A DNA stretch of 64,000 nucleotides, taken from Pseudomonadota bacterium (GTDB taxonomy: Bacteria > Pseudomonadota > Alphaproteobacteria > Rhizobiales > Xanthobacteraceae). The stretch lies in contig JAEYAW010000010.1 in NCBI GenBank assembly GCA_023404675.1, positions 1-64,000 on the forward strand, written 5' to 3'. Both the position numbers and the translations under genes were made by a program. Below, piece after piece: positions 41,595 through 50,267 of this stretch. The notes beneath the pieces are model-generated. The model was not told the origin of the DNA, did not search any database, and saw only the letters and a list, made by a program, of their open reading frames with translations. Every line of letters starts with the position of its first letter. Position 1 is the stretch's first letter.

Positions 41595-42173
41595 GTGCGC
41601 CTGCTCCTGATGATCCTGATCGCCCTGACGATCGCCGCCGCCACCGGCCTCGGCGCGACGTGGCTGGCGGTGTCGCGCGGCGTCGAGATCGGCACCGTGA
41701 CGATCGGCGCATGGACGGCCCGGCCACGAACCGGCACCAGCGACATCGACCCCTATGCCCATGCCGCCATCGCGCGCAGCGGCGAGTTGCCGCTCGGCAC
41801 GGGCGACGGCCTCGCCTTCGTAGCCGGCACGGACGACCACAAGCGTCCGCTCGACGGACGCTGCGACGTCACTGTCAGCGGGCAGACCCCCGCCGCGCGG
41901 TTCTGGACCCTCACCGTCTATGACCGGCGCGGCCAGACCGTCGCCAACGCGCTGGGGCGCTACGGGTTCACCAGCCAGGAGGTGGTGCGCGGTTCGGACG
42001 GCAGTTTCACCATCCGCCTCGCGCCACGCGCGCGCTCGGGAAACTGGCTGCCGACTGGCGGCATCGAGCGCTACACGCTGGTGATGAGGCTCTATGATAC
42101 GCCGGTCAGCGTGGTGACGCGCTCGCAGAGCGACACCGTGATGCCCGCCATCACGACGGTGGACTGCCCATGA
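41595..42173 (+). CDS. DUF1214 domain membrane-anchored protein
   Basis: The 192-residue protein has an N-terminal signal anchor (LLLMILIALTIAAATGLGATW). The DUF1214 domain follows: DGRCDVTVSGQTPAARFWTL, GSDGSFTIRLAP and LVMRLYDTPVS. The start is GTG 41595. Its stop overlaps the start of the DUF1254 gene in ATGA. The two domains usually occur fused in one protein; here they are separate coupled genes. Function unknown, periplasmic. Confidence 0.88.
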   Translation: MRLLLMILIALTIAAATGLGATWLAVSRGVEIGTVTIGAWTARPRTGTSDIDPYAHAAIARSGELPLGTGDGLAFVAGTDDHKRPLDGRCDVTVSGQTPAARFWTLTVYDRRGQTVANALGRYGFTSQEVVRGSDGSFTIRLAPRARSGNWLPTGGIERYTLVMRLYDTPVSVVTRSQSDTVMPAITTVDCP

Positions 42174-42763
42174 TCCGGATCGCGATGACCCTTCTCGCCG
42201 GTCTGTTTCTCGGCGGCATCGTTCACCTCGTCAGCGTGCTGACGCTGCCGCGGATCGGAACCAACGATGCCTATTCGCGGCTCGAAGACGACACGAAGGT
42301 CAACACGGTGACGGCGCTGCCGCTGGCCGAACCCGGCAAGGCGCCGATGCCGTTCATGGATCCGGCCTTCGCCTCGGCCGTGTGCCGCTACGATCTGTCC
42401 GAGGGGCCGATCAGGCTCACCGTCCCTGTCAGCATGTCCTACACGTCGGTGTCGTTCTATACCGACAACGATGTCGCCTATTACGCCATCAACGACCGTT
42501 CGGCCGGCCGCAGGGTGATCGAACTGAGCCTGATGACGGAAGAACAGCACGCCGCCCTTCCGGAAGACGAGGACGTCACCGCCGCCGACCGGCTCATCAT
42601 CGATTCACCGACCGAGGCCGGGTTGATCGTGCTGAAGGCGCTGGCCGCCGAGCCCGGCCTGATGCCGCAGGCGGTGGCCTCGCTCGCCGCAGCCCGCTGC
42701 GAGGTGGCCCCGCCCGAGTCGACCCCGGCCGCAGGCGCCGGGACCGGCGCGGGAAAGCGCTGA
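42170..42763 (+). CDS. DUF1254 domain membrane-anchored protein
   Basis: The 197-residue protein has an N-terminal helix (AMTLLAGLFLGGIVHLVSVL) followed by the DUF1254 pattern: PRIGTNDAYSRLEDDTKVNT, FMDPAFASAVCRYDLSEGPI and SFYTDNDVAYYAINDRS. It is coupled to the DUF1214 gene. The tail is Ala/Gly/Pro-rich. Presumably periplasmic; function unknown. Confidence 0.85.
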   Translation: MIRIAMTLLAGLFLGGIVHLVSVLTLPRIGTNDAYSRLEDDTKVNTVTALPLAEPGKAPMPFMDPAFASAVCRYDLSEGPIRLTVPVSMSYTSVSFYTDNDVAYYAINDRSAGRRVIELSLMTEEQHAALPEDEDVTAADRLIIDSPTEAGLIVLKALAAEPGLMPQAVASLAAARCEVAPPESTPAAGAGTGAGKR

Positions 42764-42766
42764 GCC

Positions 42767-43525
42767 CTATCCCTTCACGCTCACCACCTGACCGCTCATC
42801 ATGCGCTCGTTGGCAACTGGCGGATGGCTGGCGCGGGCGGCCAGCTCGGTGATGATGCGGTCTGCCTCGGCCGCGCGATCATCGGGAGCCATCACCACGA
42901 GGCGCTCCAGCGCCCAGCGGTAGGATGCGATGCGCTGCTGCATGCACTGCTGCACCCAGTCCACGATCAGGCTGTTCTCGCGCATGCGGGCGACAGCGTC
43001 GGCGCGCTCGCGCGGCGACAGATCGATCAGCTTCATCGCCGCGTTGCGTTTGGCATCGTAGTCATAGACCTGCACCGCCGTGCGATAGAACGGATCGAAC
43101 TGCGTCAGATCGTTGCGCGCGTCCTCGATAAGCTGCGCGTAGCGCGAGGCGTGCGAGCGGTGCGGCTCATCGATCAGCAGCCTGCCGTAGTCCGCGCGAT
43201 TGAACGACGCAGTCTGTCGCCACGGCGCCGGAATCGGATTGTAGTCACCAAACACGTTCTTCCATGCGGGACGGCTGTGGGGCGGCTCGATGTAGTAGTA
43301 GGCCTGATCGCGCAGCTTGCGCTCGGTATCTGTCAGCTGGAAATCCGACGCACGCACGCCGATGCTGGCGGTGACCTCCGCACCTTCCCAGCGATGCATG
43401 TCGTCGCTGCGCATGCTCTCGCGCACGCGGCCGAAGTCGCCCGACGTGCACCCGCCCAGCGCAATCATGAAGGTACCGGCAACAACGGCGGGCAGGCGAT
43501 GAAAAATGGTCGCGCGCGACAGCAT
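42767..43525 (-). CDS. Outer-membrane-type lipoprotein, hypothetical
   Basis: The 252-residue protein has a lipoprotein signal (TFMIALGGCTSG, lipobox LGGC). The mature part is charged and helical (TDTERKLRDQAYYYIEPPHS, MREENSLI-like helix MRENSLIVDWVQQCMQQ). It resembles conserved Bradyrhizobium-group proteins without a known function. It converges with the DUF1254 gene, leaving 3 bp between the stops. Confidence 0.78.
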   Translation of the reverse strand: MLSRATIFHRLPAVVAGTFMIALGGCTSGDFGRVRESMRSDDMHRWEGAEVTASIGVRASDFQLTDTERKLRDQAYYYIEPPHSRPAWKNVFGDYNPIPAPWRQTASFNRADYGRLLIDEPHRSHASRYAQLIEDARNDLTQFDPFYRTAVQVYDYDAKRNAAMKLIDLSPRERADAVARMRENSLIVDWVQQCMQQRIASYRWALERLVVMAPDDRAAEADRIITELAARASHPPVANERMMSGQVVSVKG

Positions 43526-43546
43526 GAGAAGAAACCGCGGGCGTCT

Positions 43547-43750
43547 TCAGGAGCGGCGACGGCGACGGCGGCGTGGCGTTGCGGCTTCCGGACCCGGGTC
43601 GTCAGTGCCTTGATCCACGACCACAGCGCTGTCGAACCGCTCGATGCGGATGACTGGCAGGATCACGATCTCGCCCGGCCTGCCGGAACGATCCGCGCCG
43701 TGACTGGGTCGCGAGACCGCGTTTCCCGGAAACTCAATGATGACGCCCAT
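43547..43750 (-). CDS. Small hypothetical protein, 67 aa
   Basis: From ATG 43750 (MGVIIEFPGNAVSRPSHGAD) the product ends in a poly-arginine tail (PRRRRRRRS). The MGVIIEFP start is typical of a conserved small protein of this bacterial group. Function unknown. A CtrA-like site lies 164 bp upstream. Confidence 0.7.
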   Translation of the reverse strand: MGVIIEFPGNAVSRPSHGADRSGRPGEIVILPVIRIERFDSAVVVDQGTDDPGPEAATPRRRRRRRS

Positions 43751-44184
43751 CCCGATATCCCCCGCATCGCCTGGCGATCCGCGCAAAATTTAGATCGTCG
43801 CCGATCGACGAAAGTCGCTCTCGCAACACCGTGGCCCGGATAAGCGTCTTGGTGAGGTCGTAAAAGGTTCGAAGCATATCCTGTGCCGCGAACCGATTAA
43901 GGAGCGGTTATGGTTAAGGCGGTGTTAAAGAAGAACGCTTCGCCCCCGCGCCGACGGGCTGGGGATTGTGCCTGCGACGGTGGCGCAACACTAGCGCGTG
44001 CCGGGCCCGGTATCGGGCTGCAAGGCCTGACTCGCAAGCTCTGGCCAACAAGGCAAAACCGCCCGGATGGGAATCCGGACGGCTCCGACATTGCGGGAAG
44101 CAACCACAGCAGAAGCAACCACCCGGAACCAGCGACATCGAACCGACAGAGGGCCTCGTCGCGATTGCCACCAGGACGTTGTCG
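43751..44184. other. Intergenic region
   Basis: About 430 bp without a supported gene. It holds the CtrA-like site at 43914-43928; short open frames at 43897-44200 show no family features. Confidence 0.4.
43914..43928 (-). promoter_or_regulatory. CtrA-like binding site TTAA-N7-TTAACCA
   Basis: On the minus strand the sequence reads TTAACACCGCCTTAACCA, matching the full CtrA consensus including the CCA extension. The next minus-strand gene is 43547-43750. Confidence 0.5.
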
Positions 44185-44478
44185 TCAGTACTGGGAACGA
44201 TAGCGCTTCTTGGAAACCGGCGGCGGCGGCTGATCGGACCAGTCGTGAGCGCCCGGGTTTCGGAAGGCGACGCGCGGGTTGATGTTGCAGTCGGCCAGCC
44301 GGCCCGATGCGCTCAGCCTGCACTGGTCGTAGGTGTAGTAGGTGCAGTCGCCCGGCCAGGGCGCGCTGGGGCCGACCAGGCAGTAGGGATAGTCTCGGGC
44401 CGCGGCAGGCTGCGGCGCAACAGCAACGCCAATCAGGGCCGAGCCGGCTGCCAGAAGCGCGAGCGTCAGATAACGCAT
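44185..44478 (-). CDS. DUF3551 family small secreted protein
   Basis: From ATG 44478 (MRYLTLALLAAGSALIGVAV), preceded by GGAGAGACC, the 97-residue product has a signal peptide ending near AAARDYPYC. The DUF3551 cysteine pattern follows: YPYCLVGP, GDCTYYTYDQCRLSASGRLA and CNINP. Periplasmic or secreted; function unknown. Such proteins are abundant in the Bradyrhizobium group. Confidence 0.88.
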   Translation of the reverse strand: MRYLTLALLAAGSALIGVAVAPQPAAARDYPYCLVGPSAPWPGDCTYYTYDQCRLSASGRLADCNINPRVAFRNPGAHDWSDQPPPPVSKKRYRSQY

Positions 44479-44744
44479 GGGTCTCTCCTTCACCTGTCTT
44501 CGAGTCCTTGCGGACATCTTTACGCGATATGTCGCCGCAAGTTGCGTCACCGCATCGCATTCGCACGTTCAATAGCACATTTGTGATCGTGGGCACCGAT
44601 TTCGGCGCGACGGAGGCAAACGGCGCACGTGTCAAACTTAATCAGCCATTGCGGGAGCGCCGGCTCCTCGCGGCCCGCCGCTTGCGGGAATTCCGGTGCC
44701 GGGATAGCGTTCCGCATCGCGTTCGACAACCATGGACATGTCCC

Positions 44745-45041
44745 ATGTGCGAGGCGGCTGATTCGACACTTCAGATCGACAACTCCGACGTCCGGGTCAC
44801 CGAATGGCGGCTCGCTCCCGGTACGGCAACTGGCCATCACCGCCACGAGTATGATTACGTCGTGGTGCCGATGACCAACGGACAATTGACCGCGGTCACC
44901 CCGAGCGGGCGGGCCATCGCCGAGCTGCGTCCCGGCCAGCCCTACTTTCGGAAGGCTGGCGTTGAGCATGACATCCTCAACGAAACGAAAAGCGAAATCG
45001 TATTCATCGAGATCGAACTGAAAGACAGCGCGTCATCCTGA
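44745..45041 (+). CDS. Small cupin-domain protein
   Basis: From ATG 44745 (MCEAADSTLQIDNSDVRVTE) the 98-residue product has the single cupin barrel: GTATGHHRHEYDYVVVPMTN carries the metal-binding HxHxxxxxxP-type motif, and PYFRKAGVEHDILNETKSEI the second His. The ligand is unknown. The frame extends upstream to 44307 but without similarity. Confidence 0.82.
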   Translation: MCEAADSTLQIDNSDVRVTEWRLAPGTATGHHRHEYDYVVVPMTNGQLTAVTPSGRAIAELRPGQPYFRKAGVEHDILNETKSEIVFIEIELKDSASS

Positions 45042-45219
45042 TCCGGCCGCGCGCTCTGCCCTTGCCGGCGGCGGTCGCGCGAATCCGCCACGCTCCGGCT
45101 TCTGTCGCTTTTTTCGAAGTCCGGCGCGCTGTCGCGCGGCTTCATCCGTCTGACATGGCGATGTCATAGGGTCCGCGCCTGCGGTGGTCTGCCCGCCGCT
45201 GATCCCAGGGATTTTCTTC

Positions 45220-45864
45220 ATGACCGATGCCGTCCCGGCACGGCCGGACGTCGTCACCGGCCACCACACGCATATCCATCCGACCGCGACCGTGCGCAAC
45301 ACGACGCTCGGCGACTATGTCGATATCGGCGACCGCGCGATCATCGATGAAGTGACCATGGGCGACTACAGCTACATCGAACGCGACTCGATGGCGATCT
45401 ACGCCACCATCGGCAAGTTCTGCTCGATCGCCGCGGCGACGCGAATCAACGCCGGCAACCATCCGATGTGGCGCGCATCGCAGCACCATTTTACTTACCG
45501 CACCCGCCGCTACGACATGGCGGACGTGGATGACGAGGCATTCTTCGACTGGCGACGCAAGGACCATGTCACCATCGGTCACGACGTCTGGCTCGGGCAT
45601 GGTGCGCTCGTGCTGGCAGGCGTGTCGATCGGCACCGGCGCGGTGGTCGCCGCTGGCGCTGTGGTATCGAAGCCGGTCGATCCCTACACCATCGTCGGCG
45701 GCGTTCCGGCAAAGCCGATCAAACCACGTCACGCGCCAGCGATTGCCGAACGGCTGATGGCGCTCGCCTGGTGGGACTGGCCGCACGCGCGCATCAAGGC
45801 CGCGCTTGGCGATTTCCGCGCGCTTTCAGTCGAAACGTTCCTCGAAAAATACGAGAGCCGCTGA
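45220..45864 (+). CDS. Left-handed beta-helix (hexapeptide) acetyltransferase, PhnO/CatB-like
   Basis: From ATG 45220 (MTDAVPARPDVVTGHHTHIH) the 214-residue protein shows hexapeptide turns (IHPTATVRNTTLGDYVDIGD; IGHDVWLGHGALVLAGVSIG) and the acetyltransferase pattern NAGNHPMWRASQHHFTYR with the catalytic His. It resembles the phosphonate-cluster or xenobiotic acetyltransferases of the trimeric CatB type. Normal length. The acceptor substrate is unknown. Confidence 0.85.
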   Translation: MTDAVPARPDVVTGHHTHIHPTATVRNTTLGDYVDIGDRAIIDEVTMGDYSYIERDSMAIYATIGKFCSIAAATRINAGNHPMWRASQHHFTYRTRRYDMADVDDEAFFDWRRKDHVTIGHDVWLGHGALVLAGVSIGTGAVVAAGAVVSKPVDPYTIVGGVPAKPIKPRHAPAIAERLMALAWWDWPHARIKAALGDFRALSVETFLEKYESR

Positions 45865-45902
45865 CCTCTCCCCGCTCCGGCCCGCCCCCGGGGAACCTAA
45901 GC

Positions 45903-45917
45903 TTAACGAGATATTAA
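45903..45917. promoter_or_regulatory. CtrA-like binding site TTAA-N7-TTAA
   Basis: TTAA CGAGATA TTAA lies 56 bp before the DUF2336 gene, within the expected promoter region, and matches the spacing of CtrA full sites. Confidence 0.5.
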
Positions 45918-45972
45918 AGCTGTCGCGCATAGACTGACATTCTCCCGTCTTTTCACACCGATAGCGTGCGCC

Positions 45973-46917
45973 ATGGCAGCCCCCCAGCAGACTTTCCCCG
46001 GCTTCGACGGACTGCTGTCGCTGTCGCGGCGCGAGGGCGTGGACATCCGTCCGACCCTGCTGCGGGTGCTGACCGATCTCTACGTCCAGTTGCCGACCCA
46101 CACCCCGGAAGAGGAAATCCAGTTCGTCGAACTGGTCTCGCGGCTGATCGAGGAGGTGGACGACGCCACCCGCGCCATGGTGCGCGCGCGCCTGTCGCTT
46201 TACCCGCAGGCGCCCGCCGCACTGGTCAGACAACTGGCCCTGCGCACACCGCTTCCGGCGTCGCCCGCACCCGCGCGCCTGCCCCAGACCGCACCGGACC
46301 CGGTGCATCGGCCATTGCCGATCACGCCGCAGGACGGCGCACAGATCGCCGAGATGTTCTTCCGCGCCAACACGCGCGAGCGGCGTCTCATCCTGCAGAA
46401 TCTTTCCACCGCGCCGCTGCGCCCCGCCCCGCCCATCGAGGGCCGCCGCGCGGCGCGCGGCCTGGAAAATCTCGAACAGGCTGCCTTTGTCGGCGACCGG
46501 CTCGCCTTCATGGTGGAACTGGCGACACTGCTCGTGCTGCCGACCCGGCTCGCCGAACAGATCGTCGACGATGAAGGCGGCGAACCGCTTGCCTGCCTCC
46601 TCAAGGCGGCCGGTATGACCGCGCAGGCCTACGAGCGCGTGCTGCTGTTTCTCGATCCCGCGCGCGGCTCGTCGGTCGCGCGCGTGTATCGGCTGACCCG
46701 TCTCTACAGCCGTCTGACACAGCACCTCGGTCTCATCATGCTGTCGGCACTGCGCGGCGGCGGTCAGGCCGTCGAGACACGCGCCGACATCGGCGCAAGA
46801 CATCGCCCGGCGCTTTACGACGACGAGCGCAGCCGAGCCCGCAATGTTATCTCCGCGCCGTCGCGCCCTCTGCAAGGGCTGCGGCCCGACACGTCGCGTG
46901 ACCGCGCACGCGGATAA
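45973..46917 (+). CDS. DUF2336 domain protein
   Basis: The 314-residue protein has an N-terminal helical repeat region (DLYVQLPTHTPEEEIQFVEL, LIEEVDDATRAMVRARLS) and DUF2336 features (FFRANTRERRLILQNLSTAP, VLPTRLAEQIVDDEGGEPLA). It is all-helical, cytosolic and of unknown function; the family is alphaproteobacterial. A CtrA-like site upstream suggests cell-cycle control. Confidence 0.85.
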   Translation: MAAPQQTFPGFDGLLSLSRREGVDIRPTLLRVLTDLYVQLPTHTPEEEIQFVELVSRLIEEVDDATRAMVRARLSLYPQAPAALVRQLALRTPLPASPAPARLPQTAPDPVHRPLPITPQDGAQIAEMFFRANTRERRLILQNLSTAPLRPAPPIEGRRAARGLENLEQAAFVGDRLAFMVELATLLVLPTRLAEQIVDDEGGEPLACLLKAAGMTAQAYERVLLFLDPARGSSVARVYRLTRLYSRLTQHLGLIMLSALRGGGQAVETRADIGARHRPALYDDERSRARNVISAPSRPLQGLRPDTSRDRARG

Positions 46918-46944
46918 AGCCCTGCCGGCCCTCGATCCAAACCT

Positions 46945-47289
46945 CTACCCTTTCGCCAGATCGAGGAAATGGCGGCCCTGACGGTCGTCGGTCTCGACGA
47001 TCCACGCGTCGGGATCGAAACGGATTTCTTTCGCCAGCCGTTCCTCGACATCCGGCTCGGGCATCGGACCCGTCGAGACCTGCGCGAACACGCGCTCCAC
47101 CGGCTGGCTGTCGTCATAAGCGCTCTGCGGCGCAGGCGTAAACAGCAACGCGGTGCCATCCAGCAGCGCGACTTTCACGAACACCGCTCCCGCCTCCTCC
47201 GCGCCCTTACGGCGAACCGCGCCGAAAATTCCCTCAGTCTGGCAGCGTCGCAGATACGCCGCCACCCAGATGCTCGATTTCAGTCTCAC
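46945..47289 (-). CDS. DUF1491 family protein
   Basis: The 114-residue protein begins MRLKSSIWVAAYLRRCQTEG, the defining R.KS.IWV.AyLRRc start of DUF1491. FVKVALLDGTALLFTPAP and RFDPDAWIVETDDRQGRHFL follow. Cytosolic; function unknown. It converges on the DUF2336 gene. Confidence 0.92.
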   Translation of the reverse strand: MRLKSSIWVAAYLRRCQTEGIFGAVRRKGAEEAGAVFVKVALLDGTALLFTPAPQSAYDDSQPVERVFAQVSTGPMPEPDVEERLAKEIRFDPDAWIVETDDRQGRHFLDLAKG

Positions 47290-47436
47290 CCGATCCCTCC
47301 CGCGCAGCCAGCGTTCTGGAAAGAGCCGTTGGGAATGTCAACGGCAGCAGCCGGTCTCTCCCTCAACTTCCGCTGGCGCCCCGCTCCGGTTCCATCGTAC
47401 GCTGTTCGAAATCGAAGACGGCGTACGGGGGGAAAC

Positions 47437-49515
47437 ATGCCGGGTCCTGAAGCGTGGTGGCGAACAGTGCGGATCGCAGTGGTTGCGCTCGGCGCGGCCG
47501 TTGCCGCAACAGCCCTTTCAACTGCTGCAACGGCCCAATCGATCTCCCGCTACACCACCCCGACGGCATCCAGCTATCCCGTCTCCATCACGGCGGGGCC
47601 GGACGGCAATCTCTGGTTCGTGGAGAGCCAGGCCAACGCAGTGGGACGCATCACACCTCAAGGGACCTTCACGGAATTCTCCGTCCCGACTTTCGGGCTT
47701 CCCGTCGCGATCACCGCCGGACCCGACGGCAACCTCTGGTTCACGGACGCCGCCTCGGACCGGATCGGACGCGCAACGCCGGATGGCATCATGACATTCT
47801 TCCCTGTCCCCACGGCAGGCGCGGAGCTTGGGAAAATTACCTCCGGGCCGGACGGCAATCTGTGGTTCGTGGAGGGACAAAGCAACAAGGTCGGCCGGAT
47901 CACGACGGACGGAATCGTGACCGAATTCGACATGCCGACTCCAGGCAGCCAGCCGGCCTCGATCGCTGCGGGGCCGGACGGCGCTTTGTGGGTCACGCTC
48001 CCGCCTGTCGGGAAAATCGCTCGCGTGACGACCACGGGAGACATCACCGAATTCGACGTCCCGATCGACGGCGCGTTCCCGGTCGGCATCACCGCGGGGC
48101 CGGACGGCGCGATGTGGTTCACCCTCGTGCAGGTTGCCGGCATCGGCCGGATCGCCATGGACGGCAGCCAGACCATCTATGCCTTCGACTACATGTCGCT
48201 GCTGACCGATATCGCGGCCGGACCCGACGGCGCATTATGGATCACCGACAGTGTCGGCGGACAAATTGTCCGCATCACCACGGCCGGCGTTCGAACCGAA
48301 TATCTTGCCACCTTCGGCTGCGCATGCGGCGGGCCTGTGGCGATCACGCCCGGACCGGACGGCGCGATGTGGTTCGTGCAGCCGGATGCCGACGTCATCG
48401 GGCGGATCACGACGCAGGGATCGCAGGTGTCGCCGCCCTCGGACATGGTGAGCTCGGGCAATCTCGGTGGGCCGTTCTCGCCTGCCTCGTTCGACTACAC
48501 GCTCACCGCTACAACGCCGGGCATCAGCTACAGCGTCAGCGGCATGCCGGCATGGCTTACCGCGTCGTCAACCTCGGGCACCATCGACGCCACCGCCGGC
48601 ACGCCGCTCAGCTTCAGCGTCAACTCCGCCGCGAACTTGCTGGCCCCTGGCACCTATTCGGCGACGATCACCGTCACCAACGCCACGCTCGGCCAGAGCG
48701 TGACGCGGCTCGCGACGCTCACCGTCGGTGCAGTAGGCGACACCACCGTGACGTCGGCAGTGCTGCCCGGCAGCCGCTCGGTTCAGGTCGGAACGCCAGC
48801 CTCCGCCTTTGCCACGATCATCAACACCGGCTCCAACGTGGGCATCAACTGCGGACTGTCGGCCGGCACGTCGCTGCCCGCGACCTTCAGCTATCAGACG
48901 ACGGATTCCTCGACCAACGCTCTGACCGGCACGCCGAACACGCCTGTCAACATCCCGCCGGGCGGCAGCCAGTCCTATGTCTTCGCCTTCACGCCGGGCG
49001 GCCCCATCGCGCCGTCGAACATTCCGGTCACGGCGCAGTGCGGCAACAGCCCGCCAGCGACGGTCCTCGCCGGTATCAACACGCTGCTGCTGTCGGCGTC
49101 GGCGACACCCGTGCCCGATATTGTCGCGCTCGCTCTCACCCCATCTGGCGACGGCATCCTGAGCCTGTCCAGCAATCAGGCCTTCGCGGTGGCGACGGTC
49201 AATGTCGGCGCTTCGGCGGTCATCACCGCCACAGCGGACACTGGCAACACCAGGCTGCCGCTCTACGTCACGATCTGCGAGACCAATCCCACCACCGGCC
49301 TGTGCACCGGACCGATGGCACAGACGGTCACGACGACGATCGTGACCGGCGCAACGCCGACTTTCGCGATTTTCGTCGCCTTGCAGGACACGGCCCCTCT
49401 TCCGTTCGATCCGGCCGCCAACCGCATCTTCGTGCGATTCCGGGATTTCAACGGCGACACCCGCGGCGCGACCAGCGTGGCGGTGCGCTCCAGCGACGCG
49501 CCCGCAACGAACTAA
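47437..49515 (+). CDS. Secreted Vgb-like beta-propeller protein with a shared C-terminal domain
   Basis: From ATG 47437 (MPGPEAWWRTVRIAVVALGA), preceded by a purine-rich GGGGGGAAAC, the 692-residue protein has a signal peptide ending near AATAQS. Seven or so virginiamycin B lyase-like blades follow (ITAGPDGNLWFVES and variants, residues 45-340). A putative immunoglobulin-like putative-Ig segment (FDYTLTATTPGISYSVSG) leads to a C-terminal 240-residue region that aligns with the 36251 protein. Enzymatic lyase activity is doubtful; similar propellers are often surface proteins. Confidence 0.83.
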   Translation: MPGPEAWWRTVRIAVVALGAAVAATALSTAATAQSISRYTTPTASSYPVSITAGPDGNLWFVESQANAVGRITPQGTFTEFSVPTFGLPVAITAGPDGNLWFTDAASDRIGRATPDGIMTFFPVPTAGAELGKITSGPDGNLWFVEGQSNKVGRITTDGIVTEFDMPTPGSQPASIAAGPDGALWVTLPPVGKIARVTTTGDITEFDVPIDGAFPVGITAGPDGAMWFTLVQVAGIGRIAMDGSQTIYAFDYMSLLTDIAAGPDGALWITDSVGGQIVRITTAGVRTEYLATFGCACGGPVAITPGPDGAMWFVQPDADVIGRITTQGSQVSPPSDMVSSGNLGGPFSPASFDYTLTATTPGISYSVSGMPAWLTASSTSGTIDATAGTPLSFSVNSAANLLAPGTYSATITVTNATLGQSVTRLATLTVGAVGDTTVTSAVLPGSRSVQVGTPASAFATIINTGSNVGINCGLSAGTSLPATFSYQTTDSSTNALTGTPNTPVNIPPGGSQSYVFAFTPGGPIAPSNIPVTAQCGNSPPATVLAGINTLLLSASATPVPDIVALALTPSGDGILSLSSNQAFAVATVNVGASAVITATADTGNTRLPLYVTICETNPTTGLCTGPMAQTVTTTIVTGATPTFAIFVALQDTAPLPFDPAANRIFVRFRDFNGDTRGATSVAVRSSDAPATN

Positions 49516-49526
49516 AAACAGCCGCA

Positions 49527-49563
49527 CTGGAGTGAGACGCAGCCTCGCTGAGTCCCACTCCAG
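49527..49563. terminator. Hairpin after the propeller gene
   Basis: CTGGAGTG (49527-49534) pairs with CACTCCAG (49556-49563), 12 bp after the stop. No T-run follows, so it may be a weak or factor-dependent terminator between converging genes. Confidence 0.4.
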
Positions 49564-49613
49564 CTGAGCGTGTGATGCTGTCCGAGACCGGCCCCGCTTC
49601 TCGGGGTCATGCT

Positions 49614-50267
49614 CTAATCGATGGCGCGCCCGGTCATCGCCGAGAGCTCGCGCACGAGGCGATCGGACACCTTGCCGGTCACGGGCAGCTTGCGGTCGCG
49701 CTCGAACTTCTGGATCGCCGCCGCCGTGTCGGTGCCGGCGACGCCGGTGGGCTTCAACTGGCCATAGCCGAATTCGGTCAGCGCGCGCTGGACGCCTGCC
49801 GTGCGGCGGTTCGCCGTGATGATGTCGGCGAGCGGATCCTTGCTCCGCGTCACGGCAACCGGCGTTGCCCTGGGCGTCGCGGCCTGCTCCGCGGGCGCCG
49901 CCCGCGCAGCATCGGGCCTTGCCTCCGGCACGGGAGCCGGCTCATCGCTCTGGACGGCCGCCCGTTGCTGCTCCGCTTCCATCGGACGCGGCTTCGGCAA
50001 TGGACTGACCGACGCGGGCGCCGCCGGAAGAATCACGGTGTTCGGCCCGAACATCGGCGAGGGATGACGGCCGTGCTGAAGCACCAGCACATTGACGAGG
50101 ATCGCCACGATCGCGGCGAGCGCGACGGTACAGGCAAGAGTATCCTTGGGCCTGCGCAGCATCAGTGCCAGCAGACGCCCGCCGACGCCAGGCTTGCGAT
50201 CGTTATTGCGCGAATTGCCGCGGCGGCGCGGCTTGTCATCCAATGCGACAGCTTTTGCTTTAGGCAC
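49614..50267 (-). CDS. Membrane-anchored peptidoglycan-binding domain protein
   Basis: The 217-residue protein has a basic N-terminus, one transmembrane helix (TLACTVALAAIVAILVNVLVL), a Pro/Ala-rich periplasmic linker and a C-terminal PG_binding_1 domain (VQRALTEFGYGQLKPTGVAG, AIQKFERDRKLPVTGKVSD). Its start overlaps the stop of the histidine kinase gene by 8 bp, so the two are co-translated, which may tie the kinase to envelope status. Confidence 0.85.
   Translation of the reverse strand: MPKAKAVALDDKPRRRGNSRNNDRKPGVGGRLLALMLRRPKDTLACTVALAAIVAILVNVLVLQHGRHPSPMFGPNTVILPAAPASVSPLPKPRPMEAEQQRAAVQSDEPAPVPEARPDAARAAPAEQAATPRATPVAVTRSKDPLADIITANRRTAGVQRALTEFGYGQLKPTGVAGTDTAAAIQKFERDRKLPVTGKVSDRLVRELSAMTGRAID

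Noticed and set aside
44040..44110. Possible tRNA in a GC-rich stem-like region
   Set aside because: No cloverleaf with a TTCGANNC arm could be drawn; no tRNA or rRNA gene was found in the window.
47437..49515. Virginiamycin B lyase as the actual function
   Set aside because: Only the propeller repeat is shared; the secretion signal and long C-terminal domain argue against an antibiotic-inactivating enzyme.
47454..49535. Alternative plus-strand frame over the propeller gene
   Set aside because: The real frame has the signal peptide and repeated propeller blades; this frame is Arg/His-rich noise.
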